Of a stretch of DNA of 64,000 bases, positions 1-8,515 are shown one piece after another. Below the pieces are notes generated by a model. It worked only from the letters and a program-made list of their open reading frames with translations, was not told the origin of the DNA and searched no databases. Source of the stretch: an uncultured Flavobacteriaceae bacterium (GTDB lineage: Bacteria; Bacteroidota; Bacteroidia; Flavobacteriales; Flavobacteriaceae); the NCBI GenBank assembly GCA_947500585.1, contig CANMSN010000005.1:62001-126000 (forward strand), read 5' to 3'. The translations under genes were made by a program, and so were the position numbers. Each line of letters starts with the position of its first letter. Position 1 is the stretch's first letter.

Positions 1-3000
1 TTTGGAGTTTTTATCAGTCTGGTAGAACCGTTCAAATATTTTTTGAACATCTTCAATCTCCGTATTAGTATCGTTTGAAATTTCCAAGAACAAAATTCCA
101 TCACTAAGCGATGCGGTTAACCCACACTTTCCTCCTTTCTTGCCATACTTTATCGCGTTGGATATAAGGTTGACAATTATTTTATCCAAAACATCGCTAT
201 CATATAATGCGTTGGGAATATCTTGAACTTTATAGCTGAAATCCATTTTATTTTTCTCTGCTTCATAGCTAAATGATGATGCAGTCGATTTTAGAAACAA
301 TCCTAGGTTGCCCCATTCTTTTTGCAATTGAAATTTACCCTCTTCAAGCTTTGCCAATTGTAACAGTTCATCTACAAGGTTGGTCAATCTGGTGGTGTTA
401 CGTTCAATCAGTGAAAAACTGGCAATCTCTTCCTCCGAAATATCTGTCTGGGACAGTTTAGATTCTATAGGGCCTGATATTAAGGTCAATGGAGTTCTAA
501 ATTCATGGGCAATCTCGGTATAGATTTTAGATTTGTAATCATTCAGTTTTTTAAACCTGTTGGCTTCCTCTTGCTTCAATTGCAGATCGAGTTTCATTTT
601 CCAGCGCCATTTTATATATCTGTACACCAAAAGTCCTGTAATTAAAAATATGAGTGTATAAAATGATTTCGACCAAATATTAAAATACCAAGGAGCGGCA
701 ATACTAAAAACATGTTCTGCGGGATTTTGGTTCCATTTACCATCATAATTGCTTGAGACCACTTGAAATTCATACTGATCTGGAGGCAAATGGGTGTACC
801 TGACAAAATTTTCATTACCAGTTTCAATCCAATCTTCCTCGAAGGGCAATAAACGATACTTATATTGATTTTTTTCCGGCTCTGAAAACTGAAGGCTTGA
901 AAACGAAAAATCTATGGTGTTCTCATGATGTTTCAATAGGGTGTCAGCATAAATTGACTTTACTTTATTGAGTACTTTAAAATCAGTAATGGCTGTTTTA
1001 GGTAAATATTGATTTTCAGAAATGGATTGAGGAGTAAACCAATAAAAACCTTCTAGAGCACCAAAATATAACTGGCCATTGCTGTGTTTGTAATACGCTC
1101 CTGTATTAAACTCGGTGGCCAATCCATCATAATTGTTGTAATTGGTGATTTCTGGTAACTCATTAAAGTCTTTGGGTACTTTAAATTTAGTAATGCCCTT
1201 ATTGGAACTTAACCATAAGTTGCCCGCCTCATCAGGAAGTATACCATAAATGATATTGTTTGGCAACCCATTTCTTGTGGAGTAGTTGTGGAATTTTTGT
1301 TGTCCGATATCGAAGGCATCCAAGCCTGCACCAGATGTTCCTATCCATAGTAAATTTCCATCATGATATAGGGATTTTATGCTATTGGAGTTGATGGATG
1401 GGATTTTATCATCAACAACAAAGGCTTCAGATTTTTCTGTTGACGGGTCAAACTTAATAAGGCCCTCTCTATCCGTACCTAACCAAAAATAGCCTTTTGG
1501 GTCTTGAACTATAACGCGAATGTTCTTTCTAGTTACAGTTGAATCCCTCACATTAAATCGCTGATATTGTTTAACAATTCCTTTCCTTTTGTCAAATTGA
1601 ATCAAACCATCATCACGTGTACACAGCCAAATGTTATTTTGTTGGTCTTCAAAAATATCCCATATTGTTTCAGAGGATAGTGGAATTTTACTGGTTTCGT
1701 TGTATGTTCTAAAAATATTGTTCTTGTCCAAAATGGAAAGTCCGCCGCTTTGGGTTCCGATCCAAAGTTCATTATCCGAATCATGATGCAAACTCATAAT
1801 ACGGTTCGAAGAAATATCTGAATTAAGTGTAGTATATGTAATCCAACTATTTGTTGCCGATTCGTAACTGGTTAGTCCTTTGCCTGATGTGCCTATCCAA
1901 ACATTGTTTGTATTATCTAATGTTATTGATCTGACTACATCAATACTGATATTAGCTGGTGTTTGATAGTTTGTGAATGAATTAAATTTTTCCAGGTCGG
2001 CATCGTAAAAACTGGCACCGGCCCCATCTGTTCCAAACCATAAAGTTTTGGAATCATCTTGAAAGACACATAAAATATCATTGTAATGAAGCGCTCGAGG
2101 ATTCTGTTTTTGCTCTGTAAAATGTATGATTTTATGGGTTATAAAATTTACAAGATAAAGTCCATCTCCATAGGTGGTAATCCATAGCCTATTTTCACTA
2201 TCAAAAAGCAGATCGAGAATGACCAAATCTTTAGGAAGGTATCCATCAAAAGAGGCGTCTCTTAATCTTCTTATACTTTTAGTTGTCTTATCGAAATAAA
2301 ATAACCCATCACCATGATAACCAATCCACAATGTATTGTTTTCATCAGCAATTGCCGTGCTCAAATTTGAAGATATTTTTTCTCCCAATAAGGTTTCAAG
2401 GAGAATCTCCTTTTTTTCTAGAGTTTTTCTATCGAGATAGAACAACGATTTTTCAGAAATAATGTATAGGCCTTCTCTTCCCCATGCCCCAATTTTTTTT
2501 ATCTGACCTTGAAGTTGCGTATACAAATCAGACGGCGTTAAGCTCAAGTTTTGTCCCAAGCAAAAAACCTGCCCAGTCATGGTACCTATCCAGTATTTTT
2601 TTGAAACATCTTGCCAAATACTTAACACATTGGTTATTCCATTCAAAACGAAGAAATCGTTTCTGCCTTTGTCATATTTATAAACTTTGTGATCTGACGG
2701 GATAATGAAAATCTCTCCCTCTCTATCCACATAGATTTTACCAAGCCTGCTAAAAGTTGGTCTTGTAATATCGGTAAATTGAAAAGGGTACTGTTTTATG
2801 GACCGACCATCATATCGGTTAAGACCATCTTGAGTAGCCAACCATAAATAGCCCAAACTATCTTGTGCAATGGAAATCACACTGTTTTGGGAAAGCCCTT
2901 CTTTAACGGTTAACTGCCGAAAAGAAATTTGATTTTGAGACTTTACACTACAAATAAATAGTAAAAGAAAGCAAAAGAACAGACAAAAGTGCTTGGTACA

Positions 3001-3039
3001 TGCCAAACTAAAATAAATGGGGTTTAGAGCTCTTTTCAT
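1..3039 (-). CDS. Hybrid two-component system sensor (HTCS), C-terminus beyond window
   Basis: The minus-strand frame is open for 1013 codons to the window edge. A signal peptide (residues 1-35, hydrophobic run LFFCFLLLFICS) is followed by many two-component propeller repeats of the type WLATQDGLNRYDG, a Y_Y_Y domain at about 705-770, one membrane helix at about 780-805, and a HisKA domain with the phospho-acceptor motif AHEFRTPLTLI (His about 845). The HATPase N box (NLISNAIKYG) is at about 962, and the F box (FERFYQ) lies at the window edge. Family knowledge: these periplasmic sensors bind glycan breakdown products and usually continue into a receiver and an AraC HTH, which would lie left of position 1. 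I chose the Met at 3039 because a signal peptide follows at once, although the frame stays open upstream into a recombinase fragment. The cognate locus is probably to the left; the two loci to the right have their own regulators. Confidence 0.9.
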   Translation of the reverse strand, partial: MKRALNPIYFSLACTKHFCLFFCFLLLFICSVKSQNQISFRQLTVKEGLSQNSVISIAQDSLGYLWLATQDGLNRYDGRSIKQYPFQFTDITRPTFSRLGKIYVDREGEIFIIPSDHKVYKYDKGRNDFFVLNGITNVLSIWQDVSKKYWIGTMTGQVFCLGQNLSLTPSDLYTQLQGQIKKIGAWGREGLYIISEKSLFYLDRKTLEKKEILLETLLGEKISSNLSTAIADENNTLWIGYHGDGLFYFDKTTKSIRRLRDASFDGYLPKDLVILDLLFDSENRLWITTYGDGLYLVNFITHKIIHFTEQKQNPRALHYNDILCVFQDDSKTLWFGTDGAGASFYDADLEKFNSFTNYQTPANISIDVVRSITLDNTNNVWIGTSGKGLTSYESATNSWITYTTLNSDISSNRIMSLHHDSDNELWIGTQSGGLSILDKNNIFRTYNETSKIPLSSETIWDIFEDQQNNIWLCTRDDGLIQFDKRKGIVKQYQRFNVRDSTVTRKNIRVIVQDPKGYFWLGTDREGLIKFDPSTEKSEAFVVDDKIPSINSNSIKSLYHDGNLLWIGTSGAGLDAFDIGQQKFHNYSTRNGLPNNIIYGILPDEAGNLWLSSNKGITKFKVPKDFNELPEITNYNNYDGLATEFNTGAYYKHSNGQLYFGALEGFYWFTPQSISENQYLPKTAITDFKVLNKVKSIYADTLLKHHENTIDFSFSSLQFSEPEKNQYKYRLLPFEEDWIETGNENFVRYTHLPPDQYEFQVVSSNYDGKWNQNPAEHVFSIAAPWYFNIWSKSFYTLIFLITGLLVYRYIKWRWKMKLDLQLKQEEANRFKKLNDYKSKIYTEIAHEFRTPLTLISGPIESKLSQTDISEEEIASFSLIERNTTRLTNLVDELLQLAKLEEGKFQLQKEWGNLGLFLKSTASSFSYEAEKNKMDFSYKVQDIPNALYDSDVLDKIIVNLISNAIKYGKKGGKCGLTASLSDGILFLEISNDTNTEIEDVQKIFERFYQTDKNSK

Positions 3040-3396
3040 ATATTTAAGAAAAATATATTCAAAAAATGATTCAAATGAGGCGGTTTTTACGATTTTGCTT
3101 TTGAGTTGTAGAATGGACAAAAAGTTAAGCTCATCTTTCTCGTGTAGGTCATTAATTATGTCCACAGCTCTAGTCTTTTCTTTCAAAAGCTGATTATTCA
3201 ATTTACTAACTGATGAAGTGCCTTTGAACGCTATTTTTATTTTCTCGTTTTTGCTATCCCAAAATTCTTTGTGAATAGACTGACCTAAACTTATTGAAGT
3301 GGTTTTACGAAAATGAGTCAATCGTAAAATGACCGGGTAGGAGGCATCCTTTTTCTGCCTGCGTGTATCTAAAGAAAGTTTTACATTAGTGTTCAT
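3040..3396 (-). pseudogene. N-terminal fragment of a tyrosine recombinase/integrase, in frame with the downstream sensor gene
   Basis: The 119 codons starting MNTNVKLSLDTRRQKKD, continuing through YPVILRLTHFRKTTSISLGQ and EFWDSKNEKIK, and reaching FESFFEYI look like the arm-binding domain and the first part of the SAM-like core-binding domain of Bacteroidetes tyrosine recombinases. The family is normally about 400 residues and ends with an R..H-R-Y catalytic domain, which is entirely missing. There is no stop codon between this fragment and the Met of the sensor gene at 3039, so the two read as one open frame. It is most likely the remnant of an integrated element whose gene was cut by a deletion. 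Whether a fusion protein is made is unknown; a signal peptide buried 119 residues inside would probably not work. Confidence 0.75.
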
Positions 3397-3417
3397 CCTA
3401 ATCAAAGGTAAAAAAAA

Positions 3418-3439
3418 TTTGCACGCAATTTGCACGCAA
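3418..3439. repeat. Tandem 11-bp direct repeat upstream of the recombinase fragment
   Basis: TTTGCACGCAA occurs twice with no gap (3418-3428 and 3429-3439), 22 bp upstream of the recombinase start codon. Tandem short repeats at this place could be arm-type recombinase binding sites or an operator for the recombinase gene. No function is proven. Confidence 0.6.
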
Positions 3440-3537
3440 ATAGATGGTTTCGTTTGATATCAAATGAATATGAATTTAATTAAATTGTTGATTAATAATT
3501 AGTTATATATAATTTTGGTTCGGTTTGGTATGCCAAT

Positions 3538-3588
3538 CCTCTTGATGGCAGTCAAGAGCTCGTCGGTTCGAATCCGATCTTCTCCACA
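3538..3588 (+). other. tRNA 3'-half fragment (possible attachment-site scar)
   Basis: The stretch contains a hairpin (CTCTTGA with TCAAGAG) that resembles an anticodon arm, then a classic T arm with the loop GGTTCGAATCC, then TCTTCTCCACA resembling the 3' acceptor strand and end. The matching 5' acceptor strand (expected GGAGAAG) and a normal D arm are absent in the preceding 90 bases. It is therefore not a full tRNA. Tyrosine recombinases commonly use tRNA 3' ends as attachment sites, and a recombinase fragment lies about 140 bp away, so I infer an att remnant. The anticodon cannot be assigned safely because the apparent loop length is irregular. Confidence 0.6.
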
Positions 3589-3593
3589 TTAAC

Positions 3594-3627
3594 AAAAAAG
3601 CTTCTCATAATCGAGAAGCTTTCTTTC
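3594..3627 (-). terminator. Rho-independent terminator of the alpha-glucan SusC operon
   Basis: A 10-bp perfect stem (AAAGCTTCTC at 3597-3606, GAGAAGCTTT at 3613-3622) has a 6-base loop and, read on the minus strand, is followed by a run of T. It sits 22 bp past the stop codon of the secreted amylase. A T-rich flank on the other side means it could also stop plus-strand transcription from the tRNA-fragment side. Confidence 0.8.
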
Positions 3628-3648
3628 AAAAAAACTAAATTAAACTAA

Positions 3649-6459
3649 TTATAATTTCACAAGTTTAATGGTGTTTTCTTCACCTAAATTATTGGCTACT
3701 TTAACCAAATAAATACTTTGTGTTAAATCAGAAATATTAAAAGCATGTCCTTTTCTAAAATCGCCACGAAATGATTTTATAATTTTACCTGTAAGATTAT
3801 AAATTTCTATTTTGTTAAGATTTTTATTTATTGAAAATGAACCGTTGGTTGGATTTGGGAATAACTTAAAGTCGAGTTTAAAATCTGGTTCATTAACCGA
3901 TAAAGTTGAGGCTTTATTACCATAAATTTTAAATTCTCCAGGTTGTAAACTAATTGATGAGGTTGAGCCACTTATTGTCGTTAACCCACTTTCATCCATT
4001 AAATCATACCAAGTACCACCAACTTGAAAATTGGTATTAATGTTCTGTTCAGTAACTCCAAAATTACCAAGAATAGTTATGTGTTCTATTGCATTTGTAG
4101 GGGCGTTGTTTAAAGATAACCGAATGCTTTTCAAACCATTGCTTCCTGCCAAATCCATTGAGAAATTATCAGTTTTAAAAATAGGTTCGTTTCGTTTTAA
4201 ATTAATAAGTCTTGCCCATGTATCGTAAATAGCAGTTCTGTTAGAGTTAGCAAGAAAGCCCCAGCCATTAGGTTTCTCATTAAGTTTGCAAGAATCGTTA
4301 TCTTTATAAGGCGTTGGTGGCGCACCACCATTACAAGAAAAAATACTAATTTCATAACCCAATTCTCCAAATTGCCAAATCATTTTAGGACCAGGAACAG
4401 TAAAGAAAAAAGCACCAGCAATTTCCATCCTGCCCAATGCATTATTAGCTATTTTTACATTATATCCTCCTGTATTTGCAAAGGTTAAGTTTTTGTACAT
4501 TAAGCGTTCTTCATCATGACTTTCCATATAGGAAACCGCTGCTAGATTATCAAAGCCTTTATTAGTTGAAGAAACGTTAGAAAAGTTTGATTTACCGTCA
4601 TCATGATAACCCATTGTAGCCTCATTATAAACACCATTTAAATTATTCCAAAGCATAATGCCTTTACCTTCATCAGCGCGATAATTAGCCCATAATTTCT
4701 CTTCTTGAATACCTCCTAGATGCTCGAAAATAACATATGAGTCGGCATCTAGTTCCCATTGGTAATCAGCATATTTTTTAAGTACATTTACCCTATCTAG
4801 TTGTAACCTATCTGTACAACCACCATCATTTGATGTACAATTTTGAGTAAAACCTTTGGTTAAATCCCAACGAAATCCATCAATTTTAAACTCTTCAATC
4901 CAATATTGAGCTGTTCTTTTTACATAGTCTCTAGTTGCTTGAGATTGATGATTAAAATCTTGAAAAACATTAAAGGCATGTTTTGCTGTTTCATTAAAAA
5001 AAGGATTATCTACAGTAGCTTGTCCACTTGGCGCTCCATTAGCAGTATTCCAAAGTCTGAAAAAAGGATTTTCTTCATGAGCCTGATTATAAACAACATC
5101 TAATATAACGGCAATACCTCTGCTATGACATTCATCAACAAGTTCTTTAAGAGCCGTTGTAGTGCCATAGTATTTATCTAATGCCATATGGAAAGTTGGG
5201 TTATATCCCCAACTAATATTTCCGTCAAACTCATTTACTGGCATTAATTCTATTGCGTTTATTCCTAAATCTTCTAGGTAATCTAACCTTGCCTTTACGG
5301 CATCAAAACTATGTGGTGTATCAAAATCTCTAATAAGTATTTCATAAACAACTAAATCTGCTTTATCTGGTTTTTGAAAATTAGTTACTTGCCAATTATA
5401 AACTGTTGGATTGGTATTAAATAAGGAAACTGCATAGGTTTGACCTGCTGGATAAGTTGGAAGGTTGGGGTATGTTGTATTACTAATAGTTGTATCGTCG
5501 TTGGGGTCTAGAATTACAGTAGAGTATGGGTCAGCAATTTTTATACTATTGTCTATCACATACTGGTAAGTATGGTTGCCAGCAGATAACCCAGTTAATT
5601 CAATCCAAAAGCGATCACGTGCAGTATCTTTGTTCATTAACGAACTTGTATTTACTTGCCAATTATTAAAATCTCCAATTAAATGAGCAGTAGTTTTTCC
5701 TGGTGCATACAAGACAAATGTAGCTTTGGTTGGGTCATTAGAATCAAGATTTAAACCATCTAACATCCCGTTAGGAACTGGATTTGCAGGGGTAAGATTT
5801 ACTTTAAAGGTTTCAGTTAAAACCGTATGCCCGTCATTAGCTTCCAGTATAAAATCAATATCTTCAATAACGGAATAATTGAAGTTATAATTTGTAATTC
5901 CGTTAGATGTATTTACAACATTTCCATTTGCTCTTAACGTATAGTCTGAAGTTTCAGTTGTTGATGCCGATATATTTACTGATGTTCCAGAGTTTACAAC
6001 GGTAATATAATTTGTTGGTGACGTTTTAGTCAACTCATTAAAAACAGGAAAAAGCGTCATGTTTTGAGATTTCTTATCTCCATCTCCATTTTTAGCTTTA
6101 ACCAAAAAATTTATAGTCGTAATATTAGTTGAAGCATACAATACACTTGGTGTAAATGTATAACTGTAAGTGCCATTGTTATTATTGGTAAGTTGTTGCG
6201 CAACATTGGAGTTAGTCCAACTTCCATTAGTAGGAGAGTCAGTCTCAACACCATTAAAGTTGCCATACCATGACCAAAGATAAACGTTGTCTGGTTGTCC
6301 AGAATTCCATATTGTTGGGTCTATTCCAGAAAAGGTTAAAGTAATTTCTTCATTAATTCTAAACTCAGAGGGACTTACAGTAACAGTTGCCTGTTGTACT
6401 TGTGAAAATCCAAAAGCTGTGAATAAAAAAAAGATAATTAAGATTATATTTTTTTTCAT
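3649..6459 (-). CDS. T9SS-secreted multidomain GH13 alpha-amylase
   Basis: This 936-residue extracellular enzyme probably cuts alpha-1,4-glucan. It has a signal peptide (1-19), an N-terminal beta domain (22-135) similar to the protein encoded at 8516-9307, a second beta domain (about 150-225), a CBM48-like module (240-325, IGDFNNW) and a GH13 barrel (365-780). Catalytic residues by motif are Asp532 in FRWDL, Glu579 in VIFEHL and Asp649 in ESHDEER. Region I reads DVVYNQAH at 454-461, with Gln459 where most GH13 enzymes have His. The C-terminus (from about 855, LFPNPTNGSF to IKLVKL) is a T9SS type A sorting domain, so the protein is exported across the outer membrane. It is the last gene of the SusC operon and is separated from the SusE/F gene by a hairpin, which may lower its expression. 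Confidence 0.92.
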   Translation of the reverse strand: MKKNIILIIFFLFTAFGFSQVQQATVTVSPSEFRINEEITLTFSGIDPTIWNSGQPDNVYLWSWYGNFNGVETDSPTNGSWTNSNVAQQLTNNNNGTYSYTFTPSVLYASTNITTINFLVKAKNGDGDKKSQNMTLFPVFNELTKTSPTNYITVVNSGTSVNISASTTETSDYTLRANGNVVNTSNGITNYNFNYSVIEDIDFILEANDGHTVLTETFKVNLTPANPVPNGMLDGLNLDSNDPTKATFVLYAPGKTTAHLIGDFNNWQVNTSSLMNKDTARDRFWIELTGLSAGNHTYQYVIDNSIKIADPYSTVILDPNDDTTISNTTYPNLPTYPAGQTYAVSLFNTNPTVYNWQVTNFQKPDKADLVVYEILIRDFDTPHSFDAVKARLDYLEDLGINAIELMPVNEFDGNISWGYNPTFHMALDKYYGTTTALKELVDECHSRGIAVILDVVYNQAHEENPFFRLWNTANGAPSGQATVDNPFFNETAKHAFNVFQDFNHQSQATRDYVKRTAQYWIEEFKIDGFRWDLTKGFTQNCTSNDGGCTDRLQLDRVNVLKKYADYQWELDADSYVIFEHLGGIQEEKLWANYRADEGKGIMLWNNLNGVYNEATMGYHDDGKSNFSNVSSTNKGFDNLAAVSYMESHDEERLMYKNLTFANTGGYNVKIANNALGRMEIAGAFFFTVPGPKMIWQFGELGYEISIFSCNGGAPPTPYKDNDSCKLNEKPNGWGFLANSNRTAIYDTWARLINLKRNEPIFKTDNFSMDLAGSNGLKSIRLSLNNAPTNAIEHITILGNFGVTEQNINTNFQVGGTWYDLMDESGLTTISGSTSSISLQPGEFKIYGNKASTLSVNEPDFKLDFKLFPNPTNGSFSINKNLNKIEIYNLTGKIIKSFRGDFRKGHAFNISDLTQSIYLVKVANNLGEENTIKLVKL

Positions 6460-6494
6460 TTGAAATATTTTAGAATGAAAATAATTTTGAAAAA

Positions 6495-6521
6495 AAAGGC
6501 TGTATTTTAATACAGCCTTTT
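6495..6521 (-). terminator. Intra-operon hairpin/attenuator between SusE/F gene and amylase
   Basis: AAAGGCTGTAT pairs with ATACAGCCTTT around a short loop; on the minus strand the stem is followed by seven T. It lies inside the 80-bp gap between two genes of one operon, so it is probably a partial terminator, an RNA-processing site or the end of a main transcript. Confidence 0.7.
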
Positions 6522-6539
6522 AAACAAACTAAACAATTT

Positions 6540-8504
6540 TTAAAGAACAGTTACTGTTCCTTTGTTAAAGTCAACTGTTATTGTATATGTTCCATCTCCA
6601 GGAGATTGTACATTTTGTTCTCCGTCTCGTATTAGCATACCAGAATATGCAGGGTTTTCACCCCAATCATTATCCCATGAGCCTTGAACGGGTAAAAATT
6701 TAAATTCGTCTGAGGCAACTAAAGTTTGGCTAATTTCAAAGACACCTTCTGAAAGTTTTGTAAAAGCAGGAGCCGTTGCATTGTTCCAACCATTGGGCGA
6801 ACCAACTAAGTATAAATTGTCTGGTATTTCAGTTAGGCTGAAAGACAATGTATTAAAATCAATATTAATCATATAAGTTCCTGCATTTGGTACTGGAATA
6901 TTGCTTTCTCCATCTTGCACTAACTTTCCAGATGAATCTGGGTTTTCACCCCAATCATTATCCCAAGAACCTGAAACGGGCAATAGTTTAAATTCTGATC
7001 CAGCATCAAAAGTTTGAACCCTTACAAATACACCATTACCTGTTGTGTTAAACTGTTGTGTTGCATCAGCATTATTCCAACCGTTATGAGATCCTACCGA
7101 ATACAAATTGTTTATTGCAGAAGTTTTTATTGTTAAACTATTAAAGTCTACAATTACAACATATTTTCCAGCCTCAGTTATTTTTACGTTCTGCTCACCA
7201 TCTTGAATTAAATTACCTGGATTAGCAGGGTCTTCTCCCCAATCGCCATCCCAAGCACCTAAAGTTGGTAAAAACTTAAATTCAGAATTAGCATCAAAAT
7301 CGTAAGTTAAACTAAAAACACCATTTCCATCATTATAGAACGGAATAGCTGTAGCGTTATTCCATCCATTAATTGACCCAACCATAAATAGGTTATCAGG
7401 TGCTTTAAATTCAACTACTGTAAAGCTTAATGTTGGAAAATCTACTGTAATGATATATGTACCTGCTGCAGTTACAACGCCATTTTGTTCACCATCTTGA
7501 ATTATTTTACCAGGATTTGCAGGATCTTCACCCCAATCGCCATCCCATGAACCTAATGTTGGTAAAAATTTAAAATTACCATTTTCGGGAAGATCTATTT
7601 GTAATTGGAAATTACCGTTACCATTATTTACAAAAGGTACAGCTGTTGCATTATCCCATCCATTATGGTTACCTACTAAATAAAGCTCATTGATAACGAA
7701 AACATCCCAGTTAATGTATTTCTTTTCTGCTTTAAGCATAGAAACATCATCCGTTATTTTTGCTTGCACTGTCCATATAACGTTTGCATTGTCAGCAAAC
7801 TCTGTTCCTATTTGAGTGTTGGTCATTGTGAAAGATGTTCCAGAAGCTACAGGAAAAGATTTTAGTGGCTCAGAAAAATCACCATTTAATTCATCAAATA
7901 GTAAAGTGTACTCAATCGTTCCAGATCCGGTTGTGGTCTCTGCGGTTTCCCATTCAAATGTAACTTCACCATTAGGGTCACCATATATGTCAGCCGTAAT
8001 AAGATTGTTATTATCTGGTGTTAAAAGTGTGAAATCTTTAATACCATTATCAGAAAATCTGGTGAATGAAACATTGTTTTTTGCACTAAAAACTTCAACA
8101 TCACCATTAGTTGCAACAACTTGCCATTGCAATTCTGCAACTGCTGCAGATGCAAAACCAGCTGTATTTAAAGCCTCATCTATTTGTGCAAAAGTAAGTG
8201 TTAATTGATTTTTTTTACCTTCTTCATCAGATGTGAATGTTGCTATTTCAGCTGATTCTCCTTCTACATTAAAGAACAATACCTTATAAGTTGGTTCTTT
8301 TGATACACCCGGTGTTGCAGCATTCCAATTTAATACAATTGATTTGTCTGGTGTTCCAGAATTTAAAACATACGATGATACATCGCTCTCTATAATTTTA
8401 AAACTATTAAGCGCCTCGGTGTCTGAACTAAATTCTACATCCTCCGTACAAGACGTAAATATTGCTAGAAGAACTATTGATATTTTATATAATATTTTTT
8501 TCAT
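6540..8504 (-). CDS. SusE/SusF-type outer-membrane starch-binding lipoprotein with four binding modules
   Basis: The lipobox is IFTSC with Cys19. Two SusE-type Ig-like domains (about 22-150 and 158-270) precede four repeats of about 95 residues starting near 273, 370, 465 and 560. Each repeat has an LYLVGxxNGWNNA start and a FKFLPxxGxWDxDWGExP core, the starch-binding fold of SusE and SusF. Bacteroides SusE and SusF are known to carry two and three such modules, so four is at the high end. Modules 1 and 2 share GDWGEDPANPG while 3 and 4 share NDWGENP, suggesting a pairwise history. The protein is expected on the cell surface, holding alpha-glucan near SusCD and the amylase. It follows the 8516-9307 gene by 11 bp in the same operon. 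Confidence 0.9.
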   Translation of the reverse strand: MKKILYKISIVLLAIFTSCTEDVEFSSDTEALNSFKIIESDVSSYVLNSGTPDKSIVLNWNAATPGVSKEPTYKVLFFNVEGESAEIATFTSDEEGKKNQLTLTFAQIDEALNTAGFASAAVAELQWQVVATNGDVEVFSAKNNVSFTRFSDNGIKDFTLLTPDNNNLITADIYGDPNGEVTFEWETAETTTGSGTIEYTLLFDELNGDFSEPLKSFPVASGTSFTMTNTQIGTEFADNANVIWTVQAKITDDVSMLKAEKKYINWDVFVINELYLVGNHNGWDNATAVPFVNNGNGNFQLQIDLPENGNFKFLPTLGSWDGDWGEDPANPGKIIQDGEQNGVVTAAGTYIITVDFPTLSFTVVEFKAPDNLFMVGSINGWNNATAIPFYNDGNGVFSLTYDFDANSEFKFLPTLGAWDGDWGEDPANPGNLIQDGEQNVKITEAGKYVVIVDFNSLTIKTSAINNLYSVGSHNGWNNADATQQFNTTGNGVFVRVQTFDAGSEFKLLPVSGSWDNDWGENPDSSGKLVQDGESNIPVPNAGTYMINIDFNTLSFSLTEIPDNLYLVGSPNGWNNATAPAFTKLSEGVFEISQTLVASDEFKFLPVQGSWDNDWGENPAYSGMLIRDGEQNVQSPGDGTYTITVDFNKGTVTVL

Positions 8505-8515
8505 AACGTTTAATT

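Noticed and set aside
3538-3588. A complete tRNA gene
   Set aside because: The T arm and 3' end are convincing, but no matching 5' acceptor strand or normal D arm precedes it, and the anticodon loop has an irregular length.
7816-8208. Open frame of 130 codons on the plus strand
   Set aside because: It is antisense to the SusE/F-type lipoprotein gene and lacks any start context or domain.
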